DNA of 64,000 nt, taken from Chloracidobacterium sp. (GTDB lineage Bacteria > Acidobacteriota > Blastocatellia > Pyrinomonadales > Pyrinomonadaceae). The notes beneath the pieces are model-generated. The model searched no databases, was not told the origin of the DNA, and saw only the letters and a list, made by a program, of their open reading frames with translations. Made by a program: the position numbers and the translations under genes. Of the stretch, positions 33,872 through 42,582 are shown one piece after another. Each line of letters opens with the position of its first letter. Position 1 is the first letter of the stretch. Location: assembly GCA_016706275.1 (NCBI GenBank), contig JADJJY010000001.1, forward strand, positions 1,240,001 through 1,304,000, written 5' to 3'.

Positions 33872-34702
33872 TTATTTTCGTTGGCATTTACGGCAAAAAT
33901 AAGTCGAACGACCACCTTGTTTTAACCTAACGATGGGGGTATTGCAATTACGGCACGGCTCTTTCTCGCGGTCATAGACCATCCATTCGTCGCCGCCCGC
34001 ACTGAAATAACCGCCTTCGAGGTCCTCAGGGTTGACCGGTAAGCCCTCAGCGTGGGCGATAGCGATACGCAAAACGTCGCGGATCGCCGCGTAAAGCAGC
34101 GGCACTTTTTTTGCCGCGACTTTGTTTGCAGCAATAGCCGGATGAACCCCTGCCGCGAACATCGCTTCGGCGGCGTAAATATTGCCAAGCCCGCAGACCT
34201 TTGTCTGGTCGAGCAGAAATTCTTTCAGGCTGCGTTTTGAGGTCTTTAAGATGGCTTGTAAGTATTCGACCGAAAACTCGTCCGAAAACGGCTCTGGAGC
34301 AAGTTTTTGCAGCTCTCTCGCTTCATGCAGTTTTGGCGTTTTGACCACTTTCATTAGCCCAAAATGCCTCTGATCGTCAAAGACCAATCTTTCATCAGTG
34401 CCAAAATGAAAAACTGCGTGTGTAAATTTCGGGTCCTCGGTCTCTGCCTGTAGAAGCGAAAAACGTCCACTCATTCGCAGGTGGACGATCAGCGTCTTGC
34501 CGCTGCTGAGGTCAAAAAGGATGTGCTTACCGCGTCGGTGGACAAAGTTTATCGTTGTTTCGCGTAAATTCTTTGCAAACGACTCAGGTGAAATGTCGGG
34601 TGCGAGCCGCTGCCGCAAAAGGCTGGCCGTGCTGATGGTGCGGCCCCGGACGAGCTTGTCCAAAGCCTTGGAAATTGTCTCAACCTCAGGTAATTCAGGC
34701 AT
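33872..34702 (-). CDS. mutM: Formamidopyrimidine-DNA glycosylase
   Basis: 276 residues from 'MPELPEVETI', whose Pro2 and Glu3 form the catalytic N-terminus; the longer frame from 34882 would bury it. Family marks: 'RRGKHILFDLSSGKTLIVHLRMSGRF' (about 55-80), a helix-two-turn-helix 'QTKVCGLGNIYAAEALF'-type region ('DQTKVCGLGNIYAAEAMF'), and a C-terminal C4 zinc finger 'CRNCN ... FCRKC'. It removes oxidised purines such as 8-oxoguanine and nicks the strand. The start lies one base after the stop of the nucleotidyltransferase gene, so the two are coupled. Confidence 0.96.
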   Translation of the reverse strand: MPELPEVETISKALDKLVRGRTISTASLLRQRLAPDISPESFAKNLRETTINFVHRRGKHILFDLSSGKTLIVHLRMSGRFSLLQAETEDPKFTHAVFHFGTDERLVFDDQRHFGLMKVVKTPKLHEARELQKLAPEPFSDEFSVEYLQAILKTSKRSLKEFLLDQTKVCGLGNIYAAEAMFAAGVHPAIAANKVAAKKVPLLYAAIRDVLRIAIAHAEGLPVNPEDLEGGYFSAGGDEWMVYDREKEPCRNCNTPIVRLKQGGRSTYFCRKCQRK

Positions 34703-34703
34703 T

Positions 34704-35744
34704 CTAAACCTTTGTGTAATCTGTAAGTGTCGTTTTATCTCCAAGCACCGAGCCGTCGGCGACGACCGCGTTGCGTCCGATATGACAGCTTCGGCCGACG
34801 ACGGCACCGCGAATTTCGGCTGCCGTAGAGATACGTGTGTGCGACCAAATGACGGAGTTTTCGATGAGGGCTTTTTCCTCAATATGTACGCCTTTGCCGA
34901 TCACGGAATTGACGACGCGCACGCCGGGTTTGATGACACAACCCTCGCCGATGAATGATGTTTTGTCGATCTCGGCCCGCGTCGCTACATCCGATGCATC
35001 GGTTCTCTCCAGATCAAATCCGGTGATCTTGCCGCTCAAAAAATCGTGGTGAGCACTCAGATAATTGGCAGGTGTGCCGATGTCGCGCCAGTATTCTTTG
35101 TCCATGACAGATGCGAAAAATGGGAATTTCTTTTCGAGGATCGCGGGGAATATGTCGTATTCAAAAGAACTATTTGTATCCTTGGATATCAGATCCATGA
35201 TGGTCGGTTCGAGTATGTAAATACCTGCGTTGATTGTATTTATCTTAAATACCTCAGCTTCGTCATTTTTTGGCTTTTCGACAAATTTAACCACTCGTCC
35301 GTCGGAGTCAGCCGCCGCTAAACCGTAACGCGTCGGGTCATCAACGCGAACGAGCGAGATCGTCGCCTCGGCCGCTTTTGCCTTGTGAAATTCGACCAGT
35401 TTTGCGATGTCGATGTTAGTCAGTATGTCGCCGTTAAAGACAACCGTCGTCTCGCTGATGCCGTCCATCGCGAATCTATACGCACCGGCCGTTCCCAGAG
35501 GGCTCGGCTCGGTGATATATCGTAGAGTGACGCCATGTTCTGACCCGTTTCCCAGTATTTGCTGGATCTTATCCGGTTGATAGCTCAGACTGAACGTGAT
35601 GTCCGTGATGCCGGCACGCCGTAAAACCTCGATCTGATATAGCAAAAACGGACGGTTGACGACGGGGACGATCGGTTTTGGCGTATAAATGGTGAGCGGA
35701 CGGAGCCGGGTGCCTTTGCCGCCCGCGAGGATGAGTGCTTGCAT
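34704..35744 (-). CDS. NDP-sugar pyrophosphorylase (mannose-1-phosphate guanylyltransferase-like)
   Basis: 346 residues from 'MQALILAGGKGTRLRPLT'; the longer frame from 35801 adds a hydrophobic stretch with no role. The nucleotidyltransferase domain (about 1-230) has 'YTPKPIVPVVNRPFL', 'PLGTAGA' and 'VFNGDILTN'. The C-terminal left-handed beta-helix (about 245-346) has 'GEGCVIKPGVRVVNSVIGKGV' repeats. It activates a sugar phosphate as a nucleotide sugar; the layout suits GDP-mannose or dTDP-glucose type enzymes and could feed the polysaccharide locus. Operon with mutM. Confidence 0.9.
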   Translation of the reverse strand: MQALILAGGKGTRLRPLTIYTPKPIVPVVNRPFLLYQIEVLRRAGITDITFSLSYQPDKIQQILGNGSEHGVTLRYITEPSPLGTAGAYRFAMDGISETTVVFNGDILTNIDIAKLVEFHKAKAAEATISLVRVDDPTRYGLAAADSDGRVVKFVEKPKNDEAEVFKINTINAGIYILEPTIMDLISKDTNSSFEYDIFPAILEKKFPFFASVMDKEYWRDIGTPANYLSAHHDFLSGKITGFDLERTDASDVATRAEIDKTSFIGEGCVIKPGVRVVNSVIGKGVHIEEKALIENSVIWSHTRISTAAEIRGAVVGRSCHIGRNAVVADGSVLGDKTTLTDYTKV

Positions 35745-35853
35745 AAAAATAACAAAAAGCCAGCTAAGTTTGAGCGTAAAGAAAGCGGGCGGAAAAATCA
35801 AAACTCAGCCTACGAAACCAGTGTAAAATATTGATAAACATTGACAAAAAAGA

Positions 35854-35883
35854 TTGACACTCAAGAGACGAGCGTGTTAAGTT
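35854..35883 (+). promoter_or_regulatory. Possible sigma-70 promoter for the TPR gene
   Basis: TTGACA at 35854-35859, preceded by another TTGACA 13 bp upstream, with TAAGTT (35878-35883) at 18-bp spacing. The -10 match is weak. Confidence 0.35.
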
Positions 35884-35980
35884 TAATGGTACGGGTTATT
35901 CTCTGATTTGACTCGTGCATTTTCTCTCACCTAGGCCCATCACCGGCGTCTTACACGGCCGGAGCTACCGTTACCCGATA

Positions 35981-38059
35981 ATGAATTTCGATAAAACAAA
36001 AGCGATGCGAAGTGCTGAGCGTTACGTCTCGCAGGGTAAGATCCGCGCGGCGATCACAGAGTATCGCTCGGTCGTCGATAACGACCCGCGCGATATCGCA
36101 ACGCTCAATATGCTCGGGGATCTTTACGCCAAAAACTCCGACAAACGCGACGCCGTTCAGTGCTATTTTCAGGTTGCCGACCATTACAACGCACAGGGGT
36201 TTGCTCAAAAAGCGATCGCGATGTACAACAAGATCGCGAGGCTCCAGCCTGATTCGATCGAGGTTTCGGCAAAGCTCGCAGAGCTGCACAAATCAAAAGG
36301 TTCGCTGACCGAAGCCCGGTCGCACTACACAACGCTTGCCGAACATTATCAGAAGAACGGCCGCCGGTTAGAGGCTCTGGCGATGTTCAAACAGATCGCC
36401 TTACTGGATCCAAACAACACCGACGTTTGTATGAATCTTGCCGATTCGTACCTGCGGGAAAATCAAAAAGACGAGGCTGTCGAGGCTTATGCTGAGGCGG
36501 GAGCGAGATTTGGCCGTCAGGGCCGTCACGAAGATGCGATCCGTGCCCTGATGCGCGGTTATGACATTAAATCGACCGATCTGCGTATTCTCGAGGGGCT
36601 CGTAAAAGCGCAAACAGCGCTTGGGCGTGCGGGTAAGGCAGCGTCTTTGCTCGAAGAAATACTTGAAAACGAGCCGTACAATCGCGACGTACTTTATCTA
36701 TTGATCGATTGTTGCATCGATTCGCAAAATGCGGCTGCTGCTGAGAAAGCGGTCATCAAACTGGTAGAGATCGAACCGGCAAACTATCCGAAATTCCTCG
36801 ATTTGATCCGCATTTATCTAAACGTCAACGACCCCGAATCTGCCGCTCGCATACTGACGATGAGCAGCGAATATCTGCTCGCCGGCGGCCAATCGGACGA
36901 GTGCGGTAAGTGGATCAACGAGATACTCGAACGCGACCCAAATCAATTGTCGGGACTGCGTATACTCGTCCGTTACAACACCTGGCTTAACGATGAGACG
37001 GGCATCAGGCTGGCTCTGGAGCGGCTCTATTCAGCTGCGTCTAAGGTCGAGTCTGTCGATGACGAGCGGTTCGCGCTTGCTCAGCTTGTCATGATCCGTC
37101 CGCACGAGACCCGTTACCGCGACCGTTTGAACGAGATCGTTCAGCAGCACGGTCCGGGCGACCAGCCGGTCAACGACGAAGTGCTGAAAGCCGAGAACGA
37201 CGAGTCGATGCCCCCGGCTGTCGAAACCGAGCATCAGAAGGGCCATTCGCCACATTTCGAGGCCGAAACGCCGACCGAGATCGAGCGAAACGGCAATGTG
37301 CTTGAGGCACAGATCATCGAGAGCATGTCGGATGTCAGCGGCGGCTATGTCCCCCCGGGCGAGGATACTGACGAGCCAAATCTCTCGCACACAGACGAGC
37401 AAAAGATACAGAAAGAGATCGAGAGCATTACGTTCTATATCGAAAACGATTACAACGAACTCGCCGAAAAGGCCCTCAACGAGCTTGCCCGCGAATACGG
37501 TGACCGTCCCGCGTTTGCCGAGTTGAGGCAAAAGATCGGCATGGAGCTCGAAGAAGAGCATCCGCATCTTGAGGCAGTCGAGGTTGTCGAATCGGTCGTG
37601 GTCAATACTCTTGGTATCGATGAGATGCGTTCTGAGTTTGGCCTTGAGGAGCAGGGAGCGGTCGATGCTGACGACGATTATGAGACCCATTATCAGACTG
37701 CTGTCGCGTACCAAGAGATGGGCTTGCTCGAACAGGCGATCGCCGAGTTTCAGGACGCCGTCAACCTCACCCAACCTGCCGACGGTACGCGAAGATCTTT
37801 CCAGTGCTCAAATTTGCTCGGCCATTGTTTCCTGCAAAACGGCATGGCAAATCACGCGATCACGTGGTTCATTCGCGCCCTTGAGACGCCCGATATCTCC
37901 GACGAAGAGCATCACGGCCTATGGTACGAACTCGCCCTCGCATACCAAGCCAACGGCGACGAAGACACCGCCGCGAGATACTTCGAACAGATCTACGCCG
38001 AAAATGTCGATTTCCGCGATGTCGGCGAACGCGTCAAAAATTTGGTCAGCCAGCACTAG
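35981..38059 (+). CDS. Large cytoplasmic TPR-repeat protein
   Basis: 692 residues from ATG 35981 ('MNFDKTKAMRSAERYVSQGKIRAAITEY'). Codons upstream to 35915 are in frame but read as non-coding. No signal peptide or membrane helix. The first half (about 1-370) holds TPR units with 'ALAMFKQIALLDPNN'-type cores. An acidic, Glu-rich linker (about 405-500) follows, then a second TPR block to the end ('AIAEFQDAVNLTQ'). Proteins of this layout accompany type IV pilus or motility systems in related bacteria; here no partner is obvious. Ends 41 bp before the next gene. Confidence 0.85.
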   Translation: MNFDKTKAMRSAERYVSQGKIRAAITEYRSVVDNDPRDIATLNMLGDLYAKNSDKRDAVQCYFQVADHYNAQGFAQKAIAMYNKIARLQPDSIEVSAKLAELHKSKGSLTEARSHYTTLAEHYQKNGRRLEALAMFKQIALLDPNNTDVCMNLADSYLRENQKDEAVEAYAEAGARFGRQGRHEDAIRALMRGYDIKSTDLRILEGLVKAQTALGRAGKAASLLEEILENEPYNRDVLYLLIDCCIDSQNAAAAEKAVIKLVEIEPANYPKFLDLIRIYLNVNDPESAARILTMSSEYLLAGGQSDECGKWINEILERDPNQLSGLRILVRYNTWLNDETGIRLALERLYSAASKVESVDDERFALAQLVMIRPHETRYRDRLNEIVQQHGPGDQPVNDEVLKAENDESMPPAVETEHQKGHSPHFEAETPTEIERNGNVLEAQIIESMSDVSGGYVPPGEDTDEPNLSHTDEQKIQKEIESITFYIENDYNELAEKALNELAREYGDRPAFAELRQKIGMELEEEHPHLEAVEVVESVVVNTLGIDEMRSEFGLEEQGAVDADDDYETHYQTAVAYQEMGLLEQAIAEFQDAVNLTQPADGTRRSFQCSNLLGHCFLQNGMANHAITWFIRALETPDISDEEHHGLWYELALAYQANGDEDTAARYFEQIYAENVDFRDVGERVKNLVSQH

Positions 38060-38100
38060 CGTTTGTCGGCAAAAAACTAAAAGCGTTATACTTTGACGGT

Positions 38101-38397
38101 ATGGTTGAAAAGCTGACCGTCATTTTCTTTGTGATCTTGTGCGTCCTACTCGGGGCGTATTTGATATTTTCGCCGTGGGACATGCTGTTTGGGCCGTGGG
38201 GTGAGAACTATCTGCTCGTTTTCCTGACGGACAAAGCCGGGGCTCCGGTGATACAAAAAGCGGTGTCGTCAACGTGGTTTCGCGGAGCGGTGACAGGCCT
38301 CGGAGTGATGAATCTGCTCATCGCTTTTTGGGAAGTCATGCATTTCGAGCAAGCCGTCAAAATGCTGCAGGGCAATCCCACTCAGAGCGAAAAGTGA
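38101..38397 (+). CDS. Small membrane protein upstream of thiE
   Basis: 98 residues from ATG 38101. Two to three hydrophobic segments: 'LTVIFFVILCVLLGAYLIF' (about 5-23), 'LLVFLTDKAG' and 'GAVTGLGVMNLLIAFWEV' (about 62-80). No family recognised. Its TGA overlaps the GTG start of thiE (GTGA), which suggests coupled translation. Confidence 0.7.
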   Translation: MVEKLTVIFFVILCVLLGAYLIFSPWDMLFGPWGENYLLVFLTDKAGAPVIQKAVSSTWFRGAVTGLGVMNLLIAFWEVMHFEQAVKMLQGNPTQSEK

Positions 38398-39032
38398 GCC
38401 TCGACCTCGCCAACCCCATCATATATCTCATTACAAAAGGCGAAGCAACGCCCGTGAACTTTGACGACGCGAGTCGTCAGATACTCGATATCGTCAGCGT
38501 CGCAGTCGAGGAAAAAATACCGCTCGTCCAGATCCGCGAAAAGCATCTGACCGCAAAATTATTATTCGAACTCACTAACAAAGTAATTAAGATCACGAAA
38601 GGTTCTGCGACACGCGTGCTGGTCAACGACCGTGCCGACATCGCCTCGGCTGCCGGAGCCGATGGCGTGCATCTTACCTCCGGGTCACTGCCGACGGAGA
38701 TCATCCGCAAGACCTTTGGCACCGAATTTATTATTGGCGTATCAACGCATAATATTGACGAAGCAGAGACGGCTGTCGCCGGAGGTGCGGACCTTATTGT
38801 ATTCGGGCCGGTGTTTGATACGCCGGACAAGGGTGCGGCTGTCGGACTTTCCGCCCTCAGCGATGTTTGTGACAAACTAAAGCAGTTCCCTGTGCTCGCT
38901 CTTGGCGGTGTCGATAAGGGAAATTATCGTTCCGTCATTTACGCCGGGGCGAAAGGATTTGCGGCGATCAGATCGCTGAATGATATTGACCGGCTGCGGG
39001 CGATCGCTACGGAGCTGCGAAATGAAAACTAG
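38394..39032 (+). CDS. thiE: Thiamine-phosphate synthase
   Basis: 212 residues with GTG start 38394 in the overlap with the previous stop. No other start gives the first strand 'IIYLITKGEATP'. A TIM barrel with 'IPLVQIREKHLTAKLL', 'VLVNDRADIASAAGADGVHLTSG', 'IGVSTHNIDEAETAVAGGADLIVFGPVFDTPDKG' and 'ALGGVDKGNYRSVIYAGAKGFAAIR'. It joins HMP-pyrophosphate and the thiazole phosphate into thiamine phosphate. The overlap with thiD (11 bp) makes a thiE-thiD unit. No TPP riboswitch is visible ahead. Confidence 0.93.
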   Translation: MSLDLANPIIYLITKGEATPVNFDDASRQILDIVSVAVEEKIPLVQIREKHLTAKLLFELTNKVIKITKGSATRVLVNDRADIASAAGADGVHLTSGSLPTEIIRKTFGTEFIIGVSTHNIDEAETAVAGGADLIVFGPVFDTPDKGAAVGLSALSDVCDKLKQFPVLALGGVDKGNYRSVIYAGAKGFAAIRSLNDIDRLRAIATELRNEN

Positions 39033-39858
39033 CACATCAAAACAACCGATCTGCCTAACCATTGCCGGACTCGACCCGTCCGGCGGGGCGGGCATCGTTG
39101 CCGATATCAAGACATTTTCACGATTTGGATGTTTTGCGGCGGCGGCTATTTCGTCGGTGACTTTTCAAAATACTACCGGCGTTTTCGGAGCCGAGCATCA
39201 GACCGCGGATTCGGTCAGAAAACAGGTCGAGGCGGTGCTCGACGATTACGATGTCGCGGCTGTTAAGACCGGAATGCTCCCGACCCGCGAGATCATCGAA
39301 ACGGTCGCTGATGTTATCGCGGAAAGAAAACTAAAAAATGTCGTTGTCGATCCGGTCGTGCGTTCGACATCGGGCTATGACTTGATCGATGATGCGGCTC
39401 TAACGGCGTTGATAGAAAGACTATTTCCGCTTGCGACGGTGGTAACTCCAAACCTACAAGAGGCTGAACGGATCGCCCGGTGCTCTATCCGAAGCCCCGA
39501 AAGCATTGGTCATGCCGCGATGTTGATCCGCGAACGAGGTGCCGCGGCGGTACTCATGAAGGGCGGCCATACATTTGAGAACGGGAGTGGAGGAGTAGAG
39601 GAGAAAGGGAGTAAGGATACACCGCGAACCGCGAAAGACTACCTATTTATCGGAGACAAACTGACGATTTTTGAGGCGGAGTTTATCGAGACGACGGCGA
39701 CCCATGGTACGGGTTGCACTTTGGCGGCGGCGATCGCCGCGAATCTGGCTTTGGGTAGAGATTTGAGCGAAGCCGTATCTATAGCAAAAGATTTTGTGAC
39801 CGAAGCGATCCGCACAGCACCGATGATCGGCCACGGAAATTCACCGATAAATATCTAA
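39022..39858 (+). CDS. thiD: Hydroxymethylpyrimidine / phosphomethylpyrimidine kinase
   Basis: 278 residues from ATG 39022, 11 bp inside thiE. Motifs: 'CLTIAGLDPSGGAGIVADIKTF' (about 11-32), 'VKTGMLPTREII', 'VVVDPVVRSTSGYDL', 'VVTPNLQEAERI', 'AVLMKGGH' and 'THGTGCTLAAAIAANLA'. It phosphorylates HMP twice for thiamine synthesis. Between 'KGGHTFE' and 'YLFIGDK' lies a charged stretch encoded by four GGAG 8-mers plus a CCGCGAA pair (39584-39640), longer than the usual loop. Confidence 0.94.
   Translation: MKTSTSKQPICLTIAGLDPSGGAGIVADIKTFSRFGCFAAAAISSVTFQNTTGVFGAEHQTADSVRKQVEAVLDDYDVAAVKTGMLPTREIIETVADVIAERKLKNVVVDPVVRSTSGYDLIDDAALTALIERLFPLATVVTPNLQEAERIARCSIRSPESIGHAAMLIRERGAAAVLMKGGHTFENGSGGVEEKGSKDTPRTAKDYLFIGDKLTIFEAEFIETTATHGTGCTLAAAIAANLALGRDLSEAVSIAKDFVTEAIRTAPMIGHGNSPINI
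39584..39615 (+). repeat. In-gene 8-mer array (GGAGTAGA type) inside thiD
   Basis: Four 8-bp units, each starting GGAG, in exact register. Followed at once by two CCGCGAA units. 8 is not a multiple of 3, so only certain copy numbers keep the frame. Confidence 0.8.
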
Positions 39859-40722
39859 TTACTTTGCGGGTGTAAAGATCGACGGGCTGATATACGTCAC
39901 GCCAAATGTGATGCCGGTACGAGGGCTAAATTTTGTAAGGCCAAATGCCGCTGCCGTGTCGAACCGCAACCCCGAGGCCTTGATCTGGGCTCCGATACGA
40001 AATTGTCCCATGCTTTCGGTTCCGAGCGGTGCGTTTCCTTTGCGGGTGTTTACGCGGCCGTTGACCTCGCTGACGATATTTACGCTATCGGTCGCACGGT
40101 AAATACCGGCTAATCCGTATGTGAATAGGTCGTTTTGCGTAAAGTTTGCGAGCGGTGCCGTCATCATCAGCAGGCCGATATTGCCCATGAGCTTAAATTT
40201 CGGCGTTTTGTTTCTCAGGCTGCCAAAAGTCTTTTGCATCAAGATCTTAGAAAAGATATTGATCTGATTTGTCCCGATGCCTCTCGCCTGGTTCGTATTT
40301 GGCATTACATAGCCAAATTTAAAACCGAGTGCAGGCAAGCGCTTGGTTTCGTTACGCACCTTGACCTTGGCAGATATCGTGAAATCGTCGATGTCGTTGG
40401 TCGAATTTCCGTTGATGTTTAGCGGGATGGCCGAAACGCCGGCCGAATTGATGGCAAGGAAATTTTGCAGCGAGCCTTCGATCTGCAACTCAACATTTGA
40501 GGCAAAGCCCGTCTTCAGACGGATATCGCCAACGCGAGTCAGATCACCGGTCAGGCCTGAGAGTGGAAATTTTGCGTTCTGAAAAAAATCGACGCCCGCC
40601 GATATCTCGACCGAACCGGCCGGAGTGATATCGACATCGTCCGTGAGCAGCGGCCGCTGCTGCCCGAGCGAGGCACAGGCCGCCGCGAGCACAATGATGA
40701 GAGTTGGTATTAGCCGCTTCAT
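39859..40722 (-). CDS. Outer-membrane beta-barrel-like protein
   Basis: 287 residues. A signal peptide (about 1-20, 'LIIVLAAACASLGQ') precedes alternating polar/hydrophobic strands with aromatic ends ('GSVEISAGVDFFQ', 'NVELQIEGSLQNF', 'FGVTYISPSIFTPAK'). Pattern suggests a transmembrane barrel of the transporter/'phenol MetA-like' kind. It has a Cys near the signal cleavage site ('AACASLG') but no clean lipobox. The stop abuts the thiD stop on the other strand (39858/39859). Confidence 0.7.
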   Translation of the reverse strand: MKRLIPTLIIVLAAACASLGQQRPLLTDDVDITPAGSVEISAGVDFFQNAKFPLSGLTGDLTRVGDIRLKTGFASNVELQIEGSLQNFLAINSAGVSAIPLNINGNSTNDIDDFTISAKVKVRNETKRLPALGFKFGYVMPNTNQARGIGTNQINIFSKILMQKTFGSLRNKTPKFKLMGNIGLLMMTAPLANFTQNDLFTYGLAGIYRATDSVNIVSEVNGRVNTRKGNAPLGTESMGQFRIGAQIKASGLRFDTAAAFGLTKFSPRTGITFGVTYISPSIFTPAK

Positions 40723-40838
40723 AAACCCAATTTTGGCACTAAAGACAGATTTTGTAAATCAAATACCGTGGTTATCCGATTTGCGCATTACGGGCTAAAC
40801 TTGCCAAAATGTTTTTTGGCTATCGGACACGAGTTTTA

Positions 40839-41111
40839 ATGATCGCGAGAAAATTTGTCATCAGCGGTGAGGTGCAGGGCGTCGGATTTCGCTATTTTGC
40901 CCAACGCAGCGCCGCACGCCATCAGGTTCGCGGCTATGTAGCGAATCTCAAAGACGGCCGTGTCGAGGTGCTCGCCGAGGGCATTGAAAAGGCGGTAAAT
41001 AATTTCAGGCTTGACCTTGCCGCTGGGCCGACCCATTCGCGGGTCAGCAATATCGAGGAATTTGTAGTAGAGCCAAGCGGTTTATTTCCGCAATTTAGGA
41101 TCGAGAGATAA
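40839..41111 (+). CDS. acyP: Acylphosphatase
   Basis: 90 residues from ATG 40839; the earlier in-frame ATG at 40809 adds ten residues not seen in the family. The active-site loop 'GEVQGVGFRYFAQRSAARH' (catalytic Arg) and 'GYVANLKDGRVEVLAEG' (catalytic Asn) are both intact. It hydrolyses carboxyl-phosphate bonds. Two bases separate its stop from apt. Confidence 0.93.
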   Translation: MIARKFVISGEVQGVGFRYFAQRSAARHQVRGYVANLKDGRVEVLAEGIEKAVNNFRLDLAAGPTHSRVSNIEEFVVEPSGLFPQFRIER

Positions 41112-41113
41112 AA

Positions 41114-41635
41114 ATGGAACACCTAAGAAACCTTATTCGCGAAGTGCCGGATTTTCCGAAACCGGGCATTAATTTTTACGACATCACGACGCTGTTGATC
41201 GACCCGACGGGGTTGAAGAATACGATCGACGCACTCGTAGGCGAGATCCCGCCCGGGCATATCGACACGGTTATCGGCGTCGAGTCACGAGGCTTTATCT
41301 TTGCGACACCGCTCGCGTATCAGATCGGTGCCGGGTTTATCCCCGTTCGCAAGCCGAAAAAGTTGCCGTCAGAGACGGTCTCAGTCTCTTACGAACTCGA
41401 ATACGGGACAGACACGCTCGAGATGCACAAAGACGCCGTCGGTGACGGCCATCGCGTCCTGATCGTTGATGACCTGCTGGCGACCGGCGGAACCGCGCGT
41501 GCGGTTATTGACCTGGTCGAAAGCGTTGGGGGAACTGTCGCCGGGTTGCTGTTCGTCGTCGAACTCGATTTCCTCGGCGGCCGTAGCAAATTTGACGGCT
41601 ATGACGTCAGGTCGCTGATACATTACGATTCGTAA
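41114..41635 (+). CDS. apt: Adenine phosphoribosyltransferase
   Basis: 173 residues, usual length. Motifs: 'IREVPDFPKPGINFYDITTLL' (N-terminal), 'VIGVESRGFIFATPLAYQIGAGFIPVRKP' and the PRPP-binding 'VLIVDDLLATGGTARA' (about 116-131). Salvages adenine to AMP. Operon with acyP. The tRNA-Arg gene follows 10 bp after the stop. Confidence 0.96.
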   Translation: MEHLRNLIREVPDFPKPGINFYDITTLLIDPTGLKNTIDALVGEIPPGHIDTVIGVESRGFIFATPLAYQIGAGFIPVRKPKKLPSETVSVSYELEYGTDTLEMHKDAVGDGHRVLIVDDLLATGGTARAVIDLVESVGGTVAGLLFVVELDFLGGRSKFDGYDVRSLIHYDS

Positions 41636-41645
41636 TTCAAAGATT

Positions 41646-41722
41646 GGTCCCGTAGCTCAGCTGTATAGAGCGTCCGCCTCCTAAGTGGAAGGTCGGTGGT
41701 TAGAATCCACCCGGGATCACCA
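41646..41722 (+). tRNA. tRNA-Arg (anticodon CCT), CCA encoded, altered 19-56 pair
   Basis: 77 bases. Acceptor GGTCCCG with CGGGATC (one G-T), D stem GCTC with GAGC, anticodon stem TCCGC with GTGGA around CTCCTAA (anticodon CCT, reads AGG), T stem GGTGG with CCACC, discriminator A, CCA. The D loop is AGCTGTATA and the T loop TTAGAAT. G19 is therefore T and C56 is A, two changes that together keep a Watson-Crick tertiary pair. Confidence 0.93.
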
Positions 41723-41741
41723 TTTCTTTTCCCTCGTCAAT

Positions 41742-42377
41742 ATGAGAATTTTCGGTATTTTTGCCGCAATATTTTTAGCTTGCATAGCCGTGACCGGACA
41801 GACGGCCGATCGTTGGAACGATCTCGTTCTGGATGAGACAACGCCGCCGCAAGTTTTAGCTCTTTATGGCGAACCACGGATCTACAGGGATTCGACTTTG
41901 CATGTGTACGATATCCAGCCGCTATTATCGGCAGATACGGCTAAGCGAAATTTTGAAACTGGCGAATGGGAAAACGCAAAGGGTCATAAGAGCATAATGT
42001 TGACCTTTACGATGGACAATAAATTGCGAATGATCTTCGCGACGCCCGAAAATGCGGGAACCAAAACGCTCGAAAACCTGTGCGGCGGCAATTGGAAACC
42101 GGCCGGCCAGGATCTGGTGAAAGATTTTCGGGCAGAGATGTCTTCAAATCCCAAACCGGTGCCGACTGTGCCGATCACAAAAAAGTGGTATCAGATCTAT
42201 GCGATGACGCCCCGCACATTTTGCGTCGCCGATATTCTCAACGAGATCCCCAACTCTGTGCTACCGATCATGCCAATATATCCCGGCAGAGTAGGGATCA
42301 TCACGATGGTCTCGCGAGCTGTAGAATCAAAAGCAAAGTCGAAGACTGCCGGAAAGAAGTTGCCCCGCAAACGCTGA
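41742..42377 (+). CDS. Secreted protein, unknown function
   Basis: 211 residues from ATG 41742; the longer frame from 41685 runs into the tRNA. A signal peptide (about 1-20) precedes the mature part. 'PPQVLALYGEPRIYRDSTLHVYDIQPLL' resembles the start of small periplasmic proteins that judge lipoprotein folding, but no family is certain. Two Cys ('LCGGN' and 'FCVAD') may pair. A basic, Lys-rich tail ends it. It begins 20 bp after tRNA-Arg, so it may share that transcript. Confidence 0.7.
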   Translation: MRIFGIFAAIFLACIAVTGQTADRWNDLVLDETTPPQVLALYGEPRIYRDSTLHVYDIQPLLSADTAKRNFETGEWENAKGHKSIMLTFTMDNKLRMIFATPENAGTKTLENLCGGNWKPAGQDLVKDFRAEMSSNPKPVPTVPITKKWYQIYAMTPRTFCVADILNEIPNSVLPIMPIYPGRVGIITMVSRAVESKAKSKTAGKKLPRKR

Positions 42378-42529
42378 ACCGGAAGTTTAGATCGTCGTTT
42401 TTGTGGAACGACGCGGCGAATAGACCTTTGTATTAAGTGAACGGAAGCAAAGCGTGTAAGAGCACAGTGGCATACATTTATCCACGGTGATGACCGCCGA
42501 AGGTCTGTTCATGATCTCCAATCGACTAG

Positions 42530-42560
42530 AACCGCATTGTTGCGAGCAATGCGGTTTTTT
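42530..42560 (+). terminator. Rho-independent terminator ahead of nnr
   Basis: AACCGCATTG and CAATGCGGTT form a perfect 10-bp stem with a 7-base loop, then T. Confidence 0.82.
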
Positions 42561-42582
42561 CTTTGTGATAAATTAGTTATCG

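Noticed and set aside
37031..37774. 247-codon frame on the minus strand opposite the large TPR gene
   Set aside because: Antisense shadow caused by Glu-rich codons; no ribosome site and no recognisable domain.
38060..38400. TPP riboswitch for thiE-thiD
   Set aside because: thiE overlaps the preceding gene, and no conserved thi-box sequence is seen ahead of the unit.
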